Below are positions 12,078 to 15,204 of a stretch of 15,204 nucleotides of DNA, piece after piece. Under the pieces are notes generated by a model that was given only the letters and a program-made list of their open reading frames with translations, was not told the DNA's origin and searched no databases. Source of the DNA: Wenyingzhuangia sp039768865 (GTDB taxonomy: Bacteria > Bacteroidota > Bacteroidia > Flavobacteriales > Flavobacteriaceae); NCBI RefSeq assembly GCF_039768865.1, contig NZ_JBDMZQ010000159.1. One strand, written 5' to 3'. Each line of letters begins with the position of its first letter. Position 1 is the first letter of the stretch. The position numbers and the translations under genes are program-made.

Positions 12078-12965
12078 TTATTGATTAATGAAGAGCCAAG
12101 CGTGTTTGTTATCGTTTTTACGGATGTAATTCATGTGATTGATTGCGTCTATTTTGTTGTCAAAAGAAGCGTAGCTAACTTGTGTCAATCCCCATTTGTT
12201 TACACCGATAATTTTTGCATCAAATCCTTTTGCTTTTAAAAGGGTTACTTTTCTGGTTGCGTTTTTGGCAATCTTAAAAGCTCCTGCTACAATATGATAT
12301 TGAAGAGTTTTTTTCTCCTTGATGACCTCTTTTTCAACAGTTAATCTAACCGCGGGTAAAGGTTTTAAGATGTTAAAAGAAGCTTGCTGTATTTGATGGG
12401 TTACTTTCTTTTGTGCTAAAACTTCTTGCTGATTTATTTTTTGTTTTACATAAAGATTACCAGCAAATAAAATTCCTAAGGCAATACCAGCACTAGCTAT
12501 GTATTTACCATAAGGCTTTTTGTTTTCAATATTTGAGGATTTGCTTTTAGATCTTAAGATATAGTCAGCACTCACATCACTTAAGCCAAAAGAGCTAGTG
12601 AGGTAATTGATTTTGTTTAAAGGTTCAAAGATCAGGTGTTCGTCATCTAAGTTTAATTGTCCAATTTTATCAAGAAACAAAGGCTCTTTTTGTAAGTGAA
12701 TTTGCCATTTTTCTACAACATGTTGGATTTTTTCTGCAGCGTCGTCAAAAGTTATATTGAGTGATTTAGCGATATGGTTGATCAATAAACCATCGTTTTG
12801 TTGAAGATTTACATTAAAAGAAATGATTTTTGAGGGGGGGCTGAACTGGTGATTCTCGATATTTATTTGACTGGAAATGTTGTTACTCACAAATCCTCCA
12901 AAGTCAGGAACAATCACACATTCGTACCTGTATAGTAAATCGCTAATGTATTTAGATAACTGCAT
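12078..12965 (-). CDS. CCDC81-type HU plus SPOR domain membrane protein
   Basis: A 295-residue single-pass protein. Residues 1 to about 120 match the paired CCDC81-like HU domains of Bacteroidota, with the typical start MQLSKYISDLLYRYECVIVP and DFGGFV. A transmembrane helix lies at about 154-172, then a Lys/Gln-rich linker. The SPOR domain (about 222-295) opens with YHIVAGAF and closes with NDNKHAWLF. SPOR domains bind septal peptidoglycan stripped of stem peptides, so the HU-like part would face the cytoplasm and SPOR the periplasm, suggesting a link between the division site and a cytoplasmic partner (inference). Gene order thioesterase, SPOR gene, dprA is one I recall from other Flavobacteriaceae. 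Its promoter lies immediately upstream, leaving almost no leader. Confidence 0.85.
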   Translation of the reverse strand: MQLSKYISDLLYRYECVIVPDFGGFVSNNISSQINIENHQFSPPSKIISFNVNLQQNDGLLINHIAKSLNITFDDAAEKIQHVVEKWQIHLQKEPLFLDKIGQLNLDDEHLIFEPLNKINYLTSSFGLSDVSADYILRSKSKSSNIENKKPYGKYIASAGIALGILFAGNLYVKQKINQQEVLAQKKVTHQIQQASFNILKPLPAVRLTVEKEVIKEKKTLQYHIVAGAFKIAKNATRKVTLLKAKGFDAKIIGVNKWGLTQVSYASFDNKIDAINHMNYIRKNDNKHAWLFINQ

Positions 12966-12969
12966 CTAA

Positions 12970-12999
12970 CAAAAATATCAAAAAAATGAGAGGTTTCAA
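12970..12999 (-). promoter_or_regulatory. Bacteroidota sigma-ABfr promoter for the SPOR/thioesterase transcript
   Basis: On the minus strand: TTG at 12999-12997, a 19-nt spacer, then TATTTTTG at 12977-12970. Both boxes and the spacing match the consensus. Only TTAG separates the -7 box from the ATG at 12965, so transcription should start at or within a base or two of the start codon. Confidence 0.75.
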
Positions 13000-13002
13000 G
13001 AT

Positions 13003-13032
13003 TTGAACCCTAAATTTTTTAAAACATTTTTT
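13003..13032 (+). promoter_or_regulatory. Weak candidate promoter for dprA
   Basis: TTG at 13003-13005 is followed 19 nt later by CATTTTTT at 13025-13032, which matches TAnnTTTG at all but two bases. The T-run is eight long before the G at 13035, three more than consensus. Transcription would start near 13036, about 22 nt before ATG 13058. Confidence 0.3.
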
Positions 13033-13057
13033 TTGTACCTTCTTGATAAAATTGGAT

Positions 13058-14164
13058 ATGAATTTTAATGAGCTTATGTATGCTCTTGCTTTGCAAGAAA
13101 CTAAAGGAGTGGGAGTCATTACGGCAAGAAAACTTATTGACGTTTATGGAAGTGCCATACAGTTGTTTTTCGCCCACCAAACCCATCGAATTGAAAAAGA
13201 GGTAAATCCCAAGTTGTTTCGTCAATTGTTTTCGAAGGCATCTTTGCTAAAAGCGGAAAAAGAGTTAAAACTGGCAGAGGATAAAGGTTTGAAGTGCCTG
13301 TACTACAAAGATGATAATTACCCAAGGTATTTGTTAGAAAGTATGGATGCTCCTTTGATTTTGTTTCAAGATGGGAGTTGTGATGTTAACTCTTATGATA
13401 GAATCATAAGCATAGTAGGAACAAGAAATATGACGAATTATGGTCGAGGATTTTGTGAACAATTGATCATCTCTTTGAAAGCGTATCAGCCTTTGATTGT
13501 TAGCGGTTTTGCTTATGGAGTAGATATTTGTTCACATCTAGAAGCTTTGAAGCACGAGGTGCCTACAGCAGCTGTTTTGGCTCATGGCTATGGAATGATC
13601 TATCCCAGTGAGCATAAAAGATTTTACCAGCAGGTGAAAGAAAGTGGTGGTTTCTTATCAGAGTTTCCCTACGATGAGCAACCTCTGAGAGGTAATTTTT
13701 TAAGGAGAAATAGGATTGTAGCAGGATTGAGTGAAGCCACAGTAGTTATTGAATCGGCAATGAAAGGCGGTTCTTTGGTTACGGCAGATCTTGCAAATTC
13801 GTATCATAAGGAAGTATTTGCTTTGCCTGGAAGATCCTCAGATGTTTATAGTAAAGGCTGTAACCATTTGATCAAAACCCACAAAGCATCGATGATTACT
13901 TCAGGTGAAGATTTAATTGAGCAGTTGGGTTGGAAGAAATCTAAAACGAGTATCGCTTCTAGAACAATACAGCCTCAATTATTTCTAGATTTGGAAGGTG
14001 ATGAAAAAAAAATATATGAGTTGTTGTCGACGAACTCAATGTATTCTGATGAAATGGCTAGGATTATGGAGCTCCCAATATACAAGATTTCGAACTGTAT
14101 TTTCCAGTTAGAAATGAAAGGATTGATTGAAGTATTGCCTGGAAAATTAATCAGAAGACTTTAG
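13058..14164 (+). CDS. dprA: DNA-processing protein DprA
   Basis: DprA protects incoming single-stranded DNA during natural transformation and loads RecA. From ATG 13058 it has 368 residues: an N-terminal helical domain (KGVGVITARKL, HhH-like), then the Rossmann-like core with GTRN (121-124), SGFAYGVD (149-156), AHGYGMIYPSEH, FLRRNRIVAGLS (214-225), KGGSLVTA (236-243), FALPG and a GCNHLI motif. A winged-helix C-terminal domain (about 310-368) is normal for many members. A TTG at 13043 would add five residues; ATG is preferred. The gene is divergent from the SPOR gene. Its TAG stop shares bases with the stop of the convergent transporter gene. dprA is also widespread in species not known to be transformable, so competence is only suggested. 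Confidence 0.95.
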   Translation: MNFNELMYALALQETKGVGVITARKLIDVYGSAIQLFFAHQTHRIEKEVNPKLFRQLFSKASLLKAEKELKLAEDKGLKCLYYKDDNYPRYLLESMDAPLILFQDGSCDVNSYDRIISIVGTRNMTNYGRGFCEQLIISLKAYQPLIVSGFAYGVDICSHLEALKHEVPTAAVLAHGYGMIYPSEHKRFYQQVKESGGFLSEFPYDEQPLRGNFLRRNRIVAGLSEATVVIESAMKGGSLVTADLANSYHKEVFALPGRSSDVYSKGCNHLIKTHKASMITSGEDLIEQLGWKKSKTSIASRTIQPQLFLDLEGDEKKIYELLSTNSMYSDEMARIMELPIYKISNCIFQLEMKGLIEVLPGKLIRRL

Positions 14165-15024
14165 TTTTTTTTACTGATGTATGTTTCGAGTACTACTGCA
14201 GAAATAATAACTCCACCTCCAATTATTGTTGAAAGGGTAGGGATTTCACCTAAAAAAAGAAACCCTAAAAATGTACCATACAGCGGTTGAATACAACTCA
14301 GTAATGACACACTAGTTGCTGAGAAGTTTTTGAAATTACGAACCAAATAGGTGTGTCCAATTGCAGTAGTAAAAACGCCTAAAATGAGCAAATGATAAAG
14401 TTGATCTGTATAGCTTGCAGTTTCAATATTTATGAAAGCAAAAATTGGAGTTAGCATGACAACAATTAGTCCCGTTTGGTAAAGCATTAATTTAGTGGGA
14501 TTGTTATTTGTGACTAAACTTTTCATTAAAATATTTCTAACGGCATAAAAAATAGCAGAGGATACTCCGAATAAGATTCCTAAACTGGTCTGGTTTCCAA
14601 AACTGAACACCGGTGTTAAGATATAAAGTCCTACTAAAACTAATAATCCTAGTAGCAAATGTTTGGGATTAAAGGTGGTTTTACGAATCGTTGGTTCCAG
14701 TAAAGTGGTGAAAATAGGATAAGTGAACAAGGATATAATTCCTAATCCTACTCCTGCCAATTGTAAAGCATAAAAATAAGTAATCCAGTGTCCGGCTTGT
14801 AAAAAAGCGGAAAGAAAAAACAGGCCGCCTTCTTTTGAAAGATCAATTTTTAAACTGATCTTTTTGAATTTCACATAGACGTAAATAGCAACAAAAGCAA
14901 ACAAGCATCTAGACCAAATGGTTAGTGCAGGAGGTAATGAAATATAGTTTCCAAAGGGGGCAGCAGTTGCAATAATGAATAAAGCTAAATTGAGCTCCAG
15001 TATATTTTTAAGTTGATTTTTCAT
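14161..15024 (-). CDS. EamA-family (DMT superfamily) transporter
   Basis: A 287-residue inner-membrane protein with about ten hydrophobic helices (near 10-27, 34-52, 67-88, 90-109, 121-140, 146-168, 180-198, 208-226, 235-257, 262-283), arranged as two five-helix EamA repeats. The FLGEIPT loop (257-263) before the last helix is the usual DMT C-terminal signature, and TYPIFTTLLEP (101-111) is the matching motif in the first repeat. Members export amino acids, nucleobases or other small metabolites; the substrate cannot be told here. It starts 12 nt after the dut stop, so it is probably read from the dut promoter. Its TAA overlaps the dprA stop by 4 nt with no terminator visible between. Confidence 0.88.
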   Translation of the reverse strand: MKNQLKNILELNLALFIIATAAPFGNYISLPPALTIWSRCLFAFVAIYVYVKFKKISLKIDLSKEGGLFFLSAFLQAGHWITYFYALQLAGVGLGIISLFTYPIFTTLLEPTIRKTTFNPKHLLLGLLVLVGLYILTPVFSFGNQTSLGILFGVSSAIFYAVRNILMKSLVTNNNPTKLMLYQTGLIVVMLTPIFAFINIETASYTDQLYHLLILGVFTTAIGHTYLVRNFKNFSATSVSLLSCIQPLYGTFLGFLFLGEIPTLSTIIGGGVIISAVVLETYISKKN

Positions 15025-15036
15025 AGCAGATGTTTG

Positions 15037-15204
15037 TTATTTCTTTCCTGTACTCCCAAAGCCACCAGTGCCTCTTTGGGTACTGTCTAATTGTTCTACT
15101 TCTACCCAAGTGGCTTGTTCATGTTTTGCAATGACCAATTGTGCAATGCGTTCTCCATCAGTAATTTCAAAAACATCGTTAGAAAGATTTACTAGAATCA
15201 CACC
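15037..15204 (-). CDS. dut: dUTP diphosphatase, C-terminal part (truncated by window end)
   Basis: The last 55 codons of dut are visible; the 5' part lies beyond the window. They encode GVILVNLSND, then DGERIAQLVI (dUTPase motif 4), and end with QRGTGGFGSTGKK, the motif 5 glycine-rich arm that closes over the active site and stacks on uracil. The trimeric enzyme hydrolyses dUTP to dUMP and pyrophosphate, keeping uracil out of DNA and supplying dUMP for thymidylate synthesis. The stop is 12 nt before the EamA start, with no terminator, which points to co-transcription. Confidence 0.95.
   Translation of the reverse strand, partial: GVILVNLSNDVFEITDGERIAQLVIAKHEQATWVEVEQLDSTQRGTGGFGSTGKK

Noticed and set aside
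1..15204. Defence island, prophage, IS element, CRISPR array or tRNA
   Set aside because: No transposase, integrase, cas, restriction or toxin motif, no regularly spaced repeats and no cloverleaf was seen; the genes are housekeeping or envelope genes in typical flavobacterial style.

Overview
This is an AT-rich stretch of ordinary chromosome, almost certainly from the family Flavobacteriaceae (phylum Bacteroidota). Three things point there. Several proteins belong to families largely confined to that group: a DUF6341-like small membrane protein, a DUF4292 lipoprotein, a CCDC81-HU/SPOR fusion, and an Mrp ATPase lacking the usual CxxC. The gene starts lack clear Shine-Dalgarno sequences. Most intergenic regions carry the Bacteroidota promoter box TAnnTTTG, some with a TTG about 18-19 nt upstream. 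No genus can be named from the sequence alone. I see no mobile element, phage gene, CRISPR array, tRNA or rRNA.

Layout. (1) 1-1816, + strand: the tail of an unidentified gene running into a strong terminator, then a PPP-type metallophosphoesterase, a small DUF6341-like membrane protein with its own promoter, and trmB (tRNA m7G46 methyltransferase). (2) 1840-4562: a minus-strand outer-membrane-barrel-like protein is divergent from an alkyltransferase-like DNA repair protein, with interlocking promoters. These are followed by mrp and nfu, an Fe-S cluster trafficking pair that ends at a bidirectional terminator. (3) 4640-7482, minus strand: a Uup-like ABC-F ATPase and a membrane-anchored glucosaminidase, each with its own promoter box. 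(4) 7712-11480, + strand, probably one operon: a double-ATPase peptide-type ABC protein, a DUF4292 lipoprotein (LolB-like candidate), and an EnvC-like coiled-coil protein with a degenerate LytM domain. (5) 11521-12965, minus strand: an acyl-CoA thioesterase and a CCDC81-HU/SPOR membrane protein, divergent from dprA (13058-14164). (6) 14161-15204, minus strand: the 3' end of dut followed 12 nt later by a DMT/EamA transporter, whose stop codon overlaps that of dprA.

Functionally the window mixes housekeeping (tRNA modification, dUTP removal, Fe-S delivery, ribosome-associated ABC-F, DNA processing) with a run of cell-envelope genes at 6613-12965 (glucosaminidase, lipoprotein, EnvC-like activator, SPOR protein). 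I do not see a clearly novel system. The observations most worth checking are small-scale: face-to-face promoters at 2669-2724, a probably leaderless SPOR mRNA at 12965, a stop codon lying in the U-tract of the first terminator, and an Mrp whose only cysteine is in its C-terminal tail.
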